Assembly (NCBI GenBank): GCA_944324175.1
Contig: CALUVH010000006.1
Span: forward strand, 1 to 64,000
Direction of reading: 5' to 3'
From: Candidatus Gastranaerophilales bacterium
GTDB taxonomy: Bacteria > Cyanobacteriota > Vampirovibrionia > Gastranaerophilales > Gastranaerophilaceae
DNA length: 64,000 nucleotides
Positions 54,066 to 63,600 of the stretch are shown piece by piece. Numbering within the stretch: the first letter of the stretch is position 1; each line of letters opens with the position of its first letter. The notes under the pieces were generated by a model that was given only the letters and a program-made list of their open reading frames with translations, searched no databases and was not told the origin of the DNA. The position numbers and the translations under genes are program-made.

Positions 54066-54899
54066 TTACTTTTGAGATTTACAAGAAGTCTTGGTATCCC
54101 AATTCAAATCATTACAATGTAAATAATCCAAATTAGAATTTTCAATCACCCAAGCTGTACAACCATAACCGTTAAGACTGCCCACTTTAGTTAAATTACA
54201 ATAATTTTCAAAAGTGGCTTTTTCACTATTACGCATTCCTAGAGGAATTACAGCCCCATCCTTTTTGTAATAAAATAAAAATACATCTTTACCGGTTGCA
54301 TTTGGCGATTTTTTGCCGTTCAAATCAACAAATATCTCCCCACAAATATTTGCAAAAAGGCGATCTGAACCTCTATCAAGAGAACAGTCTTGTGATAAAT
54401 TAGTTACAGCAACAATTGAAGTACCATTATTTAAAACTATAACATTTGAGAAAACATCAAAAACAGTACCATCTAAAGAGTATCTTGTCCGTATATCACT
54501 ACAAGATTTTGAAGTTCTATCATAACATTTTTCAATAACTTTTAAGTGTTTGCTAAATCTATCTAAAAAAAGTCTATACGCTTCATCTCTAGCTGCAATC
54601 TCGTTATCCTCCAAATCTTCATCAGATGTACCATCACCAAATTTAGCACCACCCCATTGATTTATTTCTCCATACTCTGCAACCGTCAATTTTAGTGCTG
54701 TATCCATTGTCACCTGAAACTTTTTTAACTTCGTTACCATAACCCTTTCTTTATACTTTTGCACAAGTGAAGGTATAACCATTACTGATACAGTACCGAT
54801 AATCACAAGGGTTATAAGTACTTCAGCTAGCGTAAATGCTTTTGTGGGCTTTCTGTTTTTTTCAGAACCAGACACAAGCAGGTTAAATCCAGTTTCCAT
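54066..54899 (-). CDS. Prepilin-like protein (type IV pilin/pseudopilin)
   Basis: A 277-aa protein with a prepilin peptidase site before F22, in AFTLAEVLITLVIIGTVSVM with Glu at +5, followed by the hydrophobic helix. The extracellular part contains six or more cysteines, IFVDLNGKKSPNATGKDVF (shared in kind with the first prepilin's LIDVNGKKGPN), and ends DYLHCNDLNWDTKTSCKSQK. The lectin-like tail of the first prepilin is absent. AAGGAG lies 9 nt before the ATG. It is divergent from an XRE regulator across an operator-like region. Confidence 0.8.
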   Translation of the reverse strand: METGFNLLVSGSEKNRKPTKAFTLAEVLITLVIIGTVSVMVIPSLVQKYKERVMVTKLKKFQVTMDTALKLTVAEYGEINQWGGAKFGDGTSDEDLEDNEIAARDEAYRLFLDRFSKHLKVIEKCYDRTSKSCSDIRTRYSLDGTVFDVFSNVIVLNNGTSIVAVTNLSQDCSLDRGSDRLFANICGEIFVDLNGKKSPNATGKDVFLFYYKKDGAVIPLGMRNSEKATFENYCNLTKVGSLNGYGCTAWVIENSNLDYLHCNDLNWDTKTSCKSQK

Positions 54900-54923
54900 A
54901 GTAATTTCTCCTTATTTATGTGA

Positions 54924-54977
54924 TGTATTACTTCATAGTAATAATATTGTAATACAAGAGAATTGTGTTATGCACAA
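54924..54977. promoter_or_regulatory. Palindromic operator-like cluster
   Basis: Between the divergent prepilin and XRE genes lie TTGTAATACAA (54947-54957, perfect palindrome), an inverted pair TGTATTAC (54924-54931)/GTAATACA (54949-54956), ATTACTTCATAGTAAT (54927-54942), and TTGTGTTATGCACAA (54963-54977) at the XRE start. Such nested dyads are typical binding sites for XRE dimers; binding is inferred. Confidence 0.45.
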
Positions 54978-55209
54978 ATATGAAGTTATGTATCACAAAA
55001 TCCTTGCAGAAAATATAAAAAGAATCAGGAAGGAACACGATCTGTCCCAAGAAGTTCTCGCAGAAAAGCTAGAATGCTCCAGAGAATTTATCAGCAGAGT
55101 TGAAAATCGTAAGGAAAAAATAAGCCTAAAAATGCTTTTAAAATTATCTTATCTCTTTGGTTTAGAACCAGAATTTTTTTTTAAGAAACACAATGTAAAA
55201 AAATCGTAA
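54970..55209 (+). CDS. XRE-family helix-turn-helix regulator
   Basis: A 79-aa DNA-binding protein consisting almost entirely of one Cro/C1-type domain: NIKRIRKEHDLSQEVLAEKL, then the recognition helix region ECSREFISRVENRKEKISL, and LLKLSYLFGLEPEFFF. The ATG at 54970 starts just before the domain; an upstream in-frame extension crosses the divergent promoter region and is unlikely. It may control itself and the prepilin through the palindromes between them. Confidence 0.85.
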   Translation: MHKYEVMYHKILAENIKRIRKEHDLSQEVLAEKLECSREFISRVENRKEKISLKMLLKLSYLFGLEPEFFFKKHNVKKS

Positions 55210-55235
55210 ATAATTACATTTCTATTAAGTGTCTA

Positions 55236-55251
55236 TGATACAATAATTTTT
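55236..55251 (+). promoter_or_regulatory. Promoter of the MFS gene, leaderless type
   Basis: TGATACAAT (55236-55244) is an extended -10. AATTTTT then leads to the ATG at 55252, a 7-nt gap. No ribosome binding site is present. Confidence 0.65.
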
Positions 55252-56652
55252 ATGACAACAAAAGAGATTAAGTGGACGATATTTATAATAACCGTAATCG
55301 GTAACTTCATAGCGATGTTGGACAGTACAACCATAAACCTTGGACTTTATCCTATGTCACAAGACTTACACGTTACAATGTCAATGATACAATGGGTTGT
55401 TATTGCATACATGCTTGTACTCACCGTCTTTTTACCGTTTTTTGGTAAATTAGGTGATATTTTCCCTAAAAATAAACTTTATGCTACAGGTTTTTTAATC
55501 TTCGCACTGGGCTCATTTTTGAATACAACGGCGAGCTGTTTTGCTCTTTTAATCACATACCGATGTATTGAAGCACTCGGAGCTTCAATCATGTTATCCA
55601 ATGCGCAAGCCATAATAGCTACTATTTTTAAAAATGAAAGGAGAGGCAAAGCATTAGGAATTAACGGAGGAATTATCGCAGTTGGAGGTATGAGCGGACC
55701 TGCTCTTGGGGGGATTCTAATTAATTCTTTTGGCTGGCATACTATTTTCATACCTTGCATACCTGTTGCACTAGTCGGAGCATATTACTCTTGGAAGATG
55801 CTGCCTTCACATGTAAATCGAGATAAAATATTCAAATTTGACTTTAAAGGCTTTCTATATTTCAGTATAGCCCTATTTGCACTTTTACTTGCAATTTCTG
55901 AAGGACACAGTTGGGGCTGGACATCTTTAAAAATCATTATACTTGGAATTATAACCTTTGTATTTGGCGTATTGTTCTACATAAGAGATCACAAAATTAA
56001 CTACCCGCTAATTAACTTTGAAATGTTTAAAATCAAGACTTTTACATTCGGATGTTTAGCTGTAATGACCTCTTATATGGCGATGTTTACAAATGGTATT
56101 TTAATGCCATTTTTTCTGCAAGAAATAATGCGATATAATCCGTTTATTACAGGACTTCTCATTTTGCCATACTCTGTTACATTATCTGTCATAGCTCCGA
56201 TTAGCGGAAATCTTGCAGGAAAATATGGAAGTCGATATCTAACATTAGCTGGTCCTATTGTCTACATTATCGCCTTAATCATATTCACAACTTTTGACAA
56301 ATCTACGCAAATGTGGCAAATAATTACGGCATCGGGAATTATGGGGATAGGTAACGGGCTTTTCCAATCGCCTTCAAACACAGCTATCATCACAAGCGTT
56401 AAAAAGCCTGAACTGGGAGTCGCCAGTGGAATTTTAGCACTTGCAAGAAACATGGGAAATATTCTCGGAGTTGCAGTAACTATTACTCTTTTTGAAAGTT
56501 TTAGAAAAATATATCTCGACAAAGGCTTTGCTTATGATATTGCATTTTTAAATTCTTACCACATAACAATGATATTCGGTATTGTATTTGGGATTATTTG
56601 TTTTTCTCTTGCTTACATCGCTTACAAACCGCCTCAAAACAATTTTAAATAA
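55252..56652 (+). CDS. MFS drug:H+ antiporter, DHA2-like (14 TM)
   Basis: A major-facilitator exporter of 466 aa. The first helix carries AMLDSTTINLGLYPMSQDL, matching the family's LDxTxVNVALP motif. Motif A follows as FFGKLGDIFPKNKLYATG. Motif C-like GGIIAVGGMSGPALGGILIN marks an antiporter. About 14 hydrophobic segments are visible, as in EmrB/QacA-type pumps. No membrane fusion protein or tetR-type gene accompanies it, although a small XRE gene precedes it by 42 nt. The substrate is unknown. Confidence 0.88.
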   Translation: MTTKEIKWTIFIITVIGNFIAMLDSTTINLGLYPMSQDLHVTMSMIQWVVIAYMLVLTVFLPFFGKLGDIFPKNKLYATGFLIFALGSFLNTTASCFALLITYRCIEALGASIMLSNAQAIIATIFKNERRGKALGINGGIIAVGGMSGPALGGILINSFGWHTIFIPCIPVALVGAYYSWKMLPSHVNRDKIFKFDFKGFLYFSIALFALLLAISEGHSWGWTSLKIIILGIITFVFGVLFYIRDHKINYPLINFEMFKIKTFTFGCLAVMTSYMAMFTNGILMPFFLQEIMRYNPFITGLLILPYSVTLSVIAPISGNLAGKYGSRYLTLAGPIVYIIALIIFTTFDKSTQMWQIITASGIMGIGNGLFQSPSNTAIITSVKKPELGVASGILALARNMGNILGVAVTITLFESFRKIYLDKGFAYDIAFLNSYHITMIFGIVFGIICFSLAYIAYKPPQNNFK

Positions 56653-56771
56653 ATATAATATTAAGATTTATGGTTACCCTATCAAATTTTGTTATTTTCT
56701 GATTTGATACAAGTAAAAATCTATTTACAAAATCTTAACTTGAAAAATTATTATCAGTGATTTAATATATA

Positions 56772-56788
56772 AGTGTAAGATTTACACT
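56772..56788. promoter_or_regulatory. Perfect inverted repeat upstream of typA
   Basis: AGTGTAA-GAT-TTACACT is a 7-bp perfect dyad with a 3-nt centre, about 20 nt before the typA ATG. It could be an operator overlapping the promoter or a leader hairpin. The 156-bp gap from 56653 otherwise shows only AT-rich sequence with TAATATAT as a possible -10. Confidence 0.4.
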
Positions 56789-56808
56789 AAACAGATTAGG
56801 ATGGATTT

Positions 56809-58608
56809 ATGACAACTACAAACGAAAACATAAGAAATATAGCAATAATCGCCCACGTAGACCATGGTAAAACCACATTGGTTGATTGTCTTTTGAAGCA
56901 GGCTGGAGCATTCCGAGCAAACCAGCAGGTACAAGAAAGAGTTCTAGACAGTAACGACCTTGAAAGAGAACGCGGAATTACAATACTTTCCAAGAATATT
57001 TCGATAAATTACAAAAACACAAAGATTAACGTAGTAGATACCCCAGGACACGCAGACTTTGGAGGAGAAGTTGAACGAGTATTGGGTATGGTAGATGGAG
57101 CGCTGTTAATTGTAGACGCTGCAGAAGGTCCGATGCCTCAGACCAGATTTGTACTTTCAAAAGCTTTAGAATTAGGGCTTAGAATTATTGTTGTAATCAA
57201 TAAAATTGACAAACCTGCAGCTGAGCCTCTAACTGCTTTGGATAAAGTATTTGATTTATTTACAGAACTCACTGATAGAGAAGATTTGATTGACTTTCCT
57301 TTTATTTTTTCAAGCAGTCTAAATGGCTTTGCAATAAAAGACTTAGACGATGAAAGAAAGGATATGATACCGCTTCTTGATTGCATTCTAGAGAACATTC
57401 AACCACCTAAATGCGATAAAACAAAGCCTTTCCAATTCAGAGCAACAACTCTTGACTACAATGAATATGTAGGTAGAATTGTAATCGGTAGAATTGAAAA
57501 CGGATCTGTAAAATCGCAAGAACAAGTTTGTGTAATCCATGCTGACGGCTCACAAGAAAAAGGAAAAATAACAAAATTGTTTGGCTTTCATGATCTCGGA
57601 AGAGTTGAAATACAAGAGGCATCAGCAGGCGATATTGTCGGTATAGCAGGTTTTTCAGATGTACAAATCGGTGAAAGCATTTGCGCACTAGATAATCCTC
57701 AACCTCTACCTTTGATTAAGGTTGATGAACCGACGTTACAAATGAATTTTTCAGTTAATGACAGCCCTTTTGCCGGACAAGAAGGTAAATACGTGACTTC
57801 CCGTCAACTGAGAAAAAGGCTGTATGATGAACTAGAAAAAAACGTAAGTTTGAGGGTTGAAGACACAGATAGCACAGATGTTTTCAGAGTTTCTGGACGT
57901 GGAGAATTGCATCTTGGAATTTTGATAGAGACCATGAGACGCGAAGGATATGAATTTCAGGTATCGAAACCTGAGGTCATATATAAAACAATTGATGGCA
58001 AACAATGTGAACCTTTTGAAAATCTTATCGTGGATGTTCCTGAAGAATACGCAGGAAGTTGTATCGACAGACTTTCAGGTAGAAAAGCCGAAATGAAAGA
58101 AATGCAAAATGCAAAAGGAAGAACAACAATGACCTTCCACATTCCAGCTAGAGGTCTGATCGGTTTTAGAAGTGAATTTATCAGAATGACTCGCGGTGAG
58201 GGGATTATGTATCACACATTCCTTCATTACAGACCTTACGCAGGCGATATTCCAAGGCAAAGAAACGGTTCAATTATTGCACATGAACAAGGTGAGGCAA
58301 TACCTTATGCATTGGCTCAATATGAAGACCGTGGAGTATTTTTTGTCACTCCTAAAACAAAAGTCTATAGGGGTATGATTATAGGAGAATGCAACAAGCC
58401 TCAAGATATCGTTGTTAACATCTGTAAGACTAAAAAACTCACTAATATGAGAAGTGCTACAGCCGATGTCATGGTGACGTTACAAGCCCCAAAAACACTT
58501 TCTCTTGAAGAAAGCCTTGAATATATTTCTGATGATGAATTGGTTGAAATAACCCCTGAAAATATTAGAATTAGAAAAGCAGATTTGACCAGAAAAATCT
58601 ATAATTAA
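56809..58608 (+). CDS. typA: GTP-binding ribosome-associated protein TypA/BipA
   Basis: A translational GTPase of 599 aa needed in many bacteria for growth at low temperature or under stress and for 50S assembly. G1 is [14 protein letters not shown], the switch region includes [13 protein letters not shown]3 is [13 protein letters not shown] and G4 is INKIDKPAA. The C-terminal domain has [18 protein letters not shown] and [18 protein letters not shown], which separate TypA from EF-G and LepA. AGGATGG precedes the ATG. Confidence 0.97.
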   Translation: MTTTNENIRNIAIIAHVDHGKTTLVDCLLKQAGAFRANQQVQERVLDSNDLERERGITILSKNISINYKNTKINVVDTPGHADFGGEVERVLGMVDGALLIVDAAEGPMPQTRFVLSKALELGLRIIVVINKIDKPAAEPLTALDKVFDLFTELTDREDLIDFPFIFSSSLNGFAIKDLDDERKDMIPLLDCILENIQPPKCDKTKPFQFRATTLDYNEYVGRIVIGRIENGSVKSQEQVCVIHADGSQEKGKITKLFGFHDLGRVEIQEASAGDIVGIAGFSDVQIGESICALDNPQPLPLIKVDEPTLQMNFSVNDSPFAGQEGKYVTSRQLRKRLYDELEKNVSLRVEDTDSTDVFRVSGRGELHLGILIETMRREGYEFQVSKPEVIYKTIDGKQCEPFENLIVDVPEEYAGSCIDRLSGRKAEMKEMQNAKGRTTMTFHIPARGLIGFRSEFIRMTRGEGIMYHTFLHYRPYAGDIPRQRNGSIIAHEQGEAIPYALAQYEDRGVFFVTPKTKVYRGMIIGECNKPQDIVVNICKTKKLTNMRSATADVMVTLQAPKTLSLEESLEYISDDELVEITPENIRIRKADLTRKIYN

Positions 58609-58620
58609 AATTTCAAATAA

Positions 58621-58662
58621 AAATGAACCTCCACGCAATATCTTCGTGGAGGTTCATTTTAG
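58621..58662. terminator. Terminator after typA
   Basis: AAATGAACCTCCACG (58621-58635) pairs along 15 bp with CGTGGAGGTTCATTT (58645-58659) over a 9-nt loop, followed by T. It is the longest perfect hairpin in the window. The minus strand also ends in a T-rich run, so it can also serve the convergent gene. Confidence 0.93.
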
Positions 58663-58678
58663 TTGCTAAATTATGCAC

Positions 58679-59167
58679 TTATTCTACTTCATCATCGACT
58701 AACGGTTCAGATTTGTCAAAAAACATCTTTGCTCCGAAAATAATTAGTACAACGCCCAAAATGACTCCCATAACATTAGACACTCCAACTGACGACTTGT
58801 AATGAAACTGACTATATCTGCTCAAATACTTATAATCAAGTAACAAGTCAGAGTGTCTGCGACAAATTTTTAAGTTCGGGCAAGATTCTAAAACATAAGA
58901 ATTGTCCCCTGTAATAAGAGTCAGTTCATAATAAGCACGACGTCCGCCCCCTCTTGCTGCTTGAGTACGTTTTACGCATTCAACATCCTTAAATTCCGAA
59001 AACTTGAAAAATAAATTATCAATAGTTAAGTTTATCGCAGGTATTCTTGAGCGCAAACTGCATATATTTTTGGACTTATCACAAGAAAAATCATCCTGAA
59101 GCATACCCAAGAAAAAAAGTCCTGCGCCCATCAAAAATATAATAAATGCAATTATTTTCTTTTGCAT
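58679..59167 (-). CDS. Small membrane protein with two TM segments
   Basis: I do not recognise this 162-aa protein. Hydrophobic segments lie at about 4-22 (IIAFIIFLMGAGLFFLGML) and near 130-148 (GVILGVVLIIFGAKMFF), with a charged, Cys-containing region between them (CDKSKNICSLRSR, VECVKRTQAARGGGRRAYYE, CPNLKICRR) that probably faces outside the cytoplasm. The gene starts directly after the glgA stop (1-nt gap), so it is translated from the same transcript. A link to glycogen is not implied. Confidence 0.7.
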   Translation of the reverse strand: MQKKIIAFIIFLMGAGLFFLGMLQDDFSCDKSKNICSLRSRIPAINLTIDNLFFKFSEFKDVECVKRTQAARGGGRRAYYELTLITGDNSYVLESCPNLKICRRHSDLLLDYKYLSRYSQFHYKSSVGVSNVMGVILGVVLIIFGAKMFFDKSEPLVDDEVE

Positions 59168-59168
59168 G

Positions 59169-60611
59169 CTAACCCACTAACTCCTTGTATAGCTGTAGAT
59201 ATTTTTCACTACTTTTTTTCCAAGAAAAATCCGCGCACATGGCTGATTTTTGCATTGCATTAAAAGTGAATTTGTCTTTATACACACCCAACGCACAATT
59301 TATCGCTTGTAGCATATCCCAACCATCATATCGCCAGAACTTAAACCCGTTAGAATCATTAAGCGGATATCCAATTATAGTATCCTCAAGTCCTCCGGTT
59401 GCTCGAACAATTGGTAATGCTCCGTATCTCATTGCGATTAACTGACTAAGTCCACAAGGCTCAAACTTTGAAGGCATCAAAAAGAAATCTGCACCTGCAT
59501 AAATTTGATTAGCTAAAGTCGCTTGATAACCAATATAAGCACGAATATTTGAAGAATTATTGGAAAGCCAAATCAACAAGTTTTCATAATCTGAATCACC
59601 ACTACCCAAAAATACAAAATCAGCTTCCACACCCTTTAATTGATTTTCAATTTGCCTTACTAAATCAATACCTTTTTGATCTACTAATCTCGAAACAAAA
59701 CCAATCAAAGGTCTCTCAGGTGAATATTTCAAACCAAAGAAATCACATACAGCCTTTTTGTTTACGTCTTTGTTTTTTAGAGAATTAATATCATAATTTT
59801 TTACAATATGCTTATCTTTTTTAGGATTAAATACATCATAATCAATTCCATTTAAAATACCGACCAACTTTGACTGTACCCCTCGCAAAGTATAATCCAT
59901 TCCCTCACCGTACTCTCCTGTTAAAATCTCCTTTGCGTAATTTGGCGATACGGCGATTACTTTATCAGCGTAATTTATCGCACCTTTCATCCAGTTAACT
60001 TTTCCATAATGCTCACAACCCCACTCATTATATACTATATCCTTTCGCATATTCGCAAAATCAAGGATATCTTCAAACCATACACCTTGATATGCAAGAT
60101 TGTGAATTTCAAATACAGACTTTGTATTAGTCCAAAATTCATCAAATTTGTAATTACTATGCAAATACAAAGGTAACATAGCAGTATGCCAATCATTTGC
60201 GTGAATTACATCAGCTCGGAAATTCAATGCTTTCGCATACTCCATGACCGCTAATGAAAAAGCAATATATCTTTCATGTTCATATCTTGTATCTAACCAC
60301 TTCGGATAAACTTCTTTAAAACAGGTAAAATACCAGTCATTGTGCACAAAAAAAACATTTATATTTGTATTTGGTAGTTTGCACATAAACAGCCTAAACT
60401 TATGTCCATAACGATCAAATGTAAGCCACATTTCGGAATTTTCAAGTTCTTTTATTCCATATTTTTCAATGTCAATACATCCATGCAAAGGAGTAAATAT
60501 TGCAATTTCTGCATCATTTTCCAAATATTTAGGTAAACTACCGACCACATCAGCAAGCCCACCAGCCTTTGAAAACGGTGCAACTTCAGCAGAAGCAAAC
60601 AGAACTTTCAT
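59169..60611 (-). CDS. glgA: Glycogen synthase (ADP-glucose type)
   Basis: A GT5 family alpha-1,4-glucan synthase of 480 aa that elongates glycogen from ADP-glucose. The N-terminal FASAEVAPFSKAGGLADVVG carries the KxGGL donor-binding motif. The middle has DVIHANDWHTAMLPLYL and KGAINYADKVIAVSPNYAKE. The C-terminal lobe has IGFVSRLVDQKGIDLV and LMPSKFEPCGLSQLIAMRYG with the catalytic Glu, and RATGGLEDTI. GGAG precedes the ATG. No other glycogen genes are nearby. Confidence 0.95.
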   Translation of the reverse strand: MKVLFASAEVAPFSKAGGLADVVGSLPKYLENDAEIAIFTPLHGCIDIEKYGIKELENSEMWLTFDRYGHKFRLFMCKLPNTNINVFFVHNDWYFTCFKEVYPKWLDTRYEHERYIAFSLAVMEYAKALNFRADVIHANDWHTAMLPLYLHSNYKFDEFWTNTKSVFEIHNLAYQGVWFEDILDFANMRKDIVYNEWGCEHYGKVNWMKGAINYADKVIAVSPNYAKEILTGEYGEGMDYTLRGVQSKLVGILNGIDYDVFNPKKDKHIVKNYDINSLKNKDVNKKAVCDFFGLKYSPERPLIGFVSRLVDQKGIDLVRQIENQLKGVEADFVFLGSGDSDYENLLIWLSNNSSNIRAYIGYQATLANQIYAGADFFLMPSKFEPCGLSQLIAMRYGALPIVRATGGLEDTIIGYPLNDSNGFKFWRYDGWDMLQAINCALGVYKDKFTFNAMQKSAMCADFSWKKSSEKYLQLYKELVG

Positions 60612-60645
60612 AGTTTCATCTCCTTATTTAATAACAATTTTACAC

Positions 60646-63600
60646 TCACTGTCCGGATGGCAAATTGTCCTGATTTTCAACCGATTCTTGATTTATAGGC
60701 TCTTCATCTGACTCAGCACTTTTTGCTTGTCCTTCCAAAAGCTCTTGGGATATGTAATGAGAAGGCTCTAAATCAAATTCAAAATTTATCCCCTTACGCT
60801 GAGCAATACTTAAAGCTTGCTCTACACACAATTTAGCTTTATCAAATTGCTGCGTGTACATCAAAACTTTGAACATATTATATTTAAACAACAGTAGTAA
60901 GTAATCATTTGAATCATCTGATCGCTCTAAACGAATGATAGAATTATTAACAATACCATAAGCAACATCAAATTTTTCAAATCTCAAATTGTGCTCACTG
61001 ATAAAGAACCAAGCTAAATACAAAATATTCATCATTCCATTCTCACTGGTCTCTTTAAGTATTTTATAGAAAATATCAGTTGCCTTCTGGTGAGATTCCA
61101 TATCCATATAAGAAGCTGCAATCAACAAATCGCAAAACAGCTCTACTTGATGTAAATTTTTATCTTTTGCATTTAACTTTGCAATATATATTTCCTCTGC
61201 AAATTTTACAGGATCTCCGCGCATATAAGAATATGCACCTATAATATGATACAAGCTAGCCGTAAACCTATCATTAGGAGCTATCTCCATTTCAGGTAAT
61301 TCTGTCAGTTGGCCATGGATTAACTGTTCTAACATAGGGAAAATATTGTATGACTTTGGAATTCCCTGCAAGTCTGCACTCACCATACCTAAAAATTCTT
61401 GTACATTTCCACTTAATGTCAGCACATTCGCAAGCGCAACAAAACCTATTGCACCTATTAACATATCCCTGAACTGTTCTGGAGTATATTCACTCGGTCT
61501 TAGCTTCTCTAAATTAGCTTCTTTTACTACTCCCATAACCTTATAACCAACATCTAGACAATCTTTCAAAGCTCCAATATTGAACAATATTTCAATATGT
61601 ATGAAAGACATCAAGAAAAAATAATTATTAAAATTCGGAGCATTAGGATCTAACGAAGAATTTGGTATCAATGAAAGTACCTTATGCATTAATTCCAAAG
61701 CTTTATGATAATTACCCGCAGACAAAGAACCTAAAATCATCTTATTACATAGTTCGATAATCTGTTCTGTCTCGGCTGTATTTTCCAAATTATCCAACGT
61801 AGTCTGAGCTATATCAGAAGTTTTATCCGGTATGTACTCATACAAATTATGGGATATTTTATCGTATAACTCTGTTTTATATTTTTCTACATCCTCAAAA
61901 TTATCTTCATTAATTTTTGAATCCATTAATTCAATAATTCGATGAGCACAATTCAAATATGCACTAAAATCCCCCATTGACAAATTGATATCTGCTAATT
62001 GCTCCCACTGCGCAAACTCATTGTCATAATCCTCCAGTAAACGATACAAATATGCTTTTGTAGGACTAGGCATACCATCTATAAATACTTTTTCAAACAA
62101 CTCATTTGCAACTTCCTTAAGCAACTCAGGCTTAATAGATTCCAAAAGATTTTCTCGCAACAAATTATAATTAGGGAAATAAATACAATTATTATACTGA
62201 TAAATATACCCCATCGAATTCAATTTTTCTACAATTTCCCCTAAATTTTCATATCCAAGACTTTCCAAAGTAGCAGTATCAATTCTTGTTCCCAAAAGTA
62301 ACATTGATGCAAGCAATTTCAATGTATCAGGCTCGTCTTCCAATAAATTTAATCTACGTTTCAATAGTTTAGCCAAACTTGAAGGTATAATTATTGTTTT
62401 AGGAACATCAACTTCTATACTATCCTCAGTTGTTCTATATACACCAGACTCTACAAGGTACTGCAACGCAAAATCCAAAAACAAAATACTACCGCAAGAA
62501 TATTTTGCTATTCTATGGAAATAAAAATCATTCAAAATATTACGATAATAATCTTTGTGCTCCTCTATCATTTTTTCAAATGGAGTAGGCTTCAAAGTCA
62601 TCTCAGCATAATAAGGCTGCTCAAGCAAGAAATAAGCCTCTTTATGCAAAGAAAAAGTATTTTCATATGAAATCAAATAACTTACATCCAGCTTGTCAAA
62701 TGCTGCAAATAAATGTTTTAGTACATCAAAGGAACTTGAATCAATCTTTTCAAAATTTTCTATAAAAATCAAAGTATCAGGTATGGCTTTTAATAATGTT
62801 AGAAATATATCAAAATACACATATCTGGTATCTTCTGTATTGGTAGAATTACGCTTAGTAAGAGTAATCAAATCCTTAATCATAGAATCAGGATCAACCG
62901 AAGCAAACATAGAAAAATCATTTTGAGAAAACAATTTTTGCGATACGGTATACTCAAAAATTGCAGACACAAGTTCTCGGAAAAATGAATATGGAGAATA
63001 CTTCATTTCTTCGTAACAAGTAACACTTATAATATTTTTATACAATCCTAATTCTGCAATTGTGTTAATAATTTTCAAAGAATAAGGCTTGTATAATTCC
63101 ATAGTCTTAATCGCTAAAATTCCCTTTGGAACTGACTGAAGCCTATTTATAACGTGGTAAAAAACATCAATATTTTCAGAACGAACGAATTCAGATTGAA
63201 CTTCTCCGAATTTAATAGTTTCTATATCATAAATAGCATCAGGATCATAAGGAGTATCCATTTTCCTCAGCGCCATACCATCAATTTTATCTTGTTCTAT
63301 TAACATATTTTGAACAAAATTTGGAATTTCTACCTTATCTTCTTCCTCATCAGGAATATGTTCAACTTGAATTAAATCCTTTACATTTAATTCATAAAAC
63401 ATTTTCATCTCACCATCAATCATAACAGAATTTAACGGTGCAAACTCGTAATCTTTTGATAAAATATCCTGCACATTTGAATCTGAAAGTACCTGAAACG
63501 CGCTCAAAACTTTTTCTTCTGCGCCCTTTTTACCTCCAGAAATCAAATTGATATTGAAACCAGAATCTAAATTATTTGGATCATCATTAACAGAACGCTT

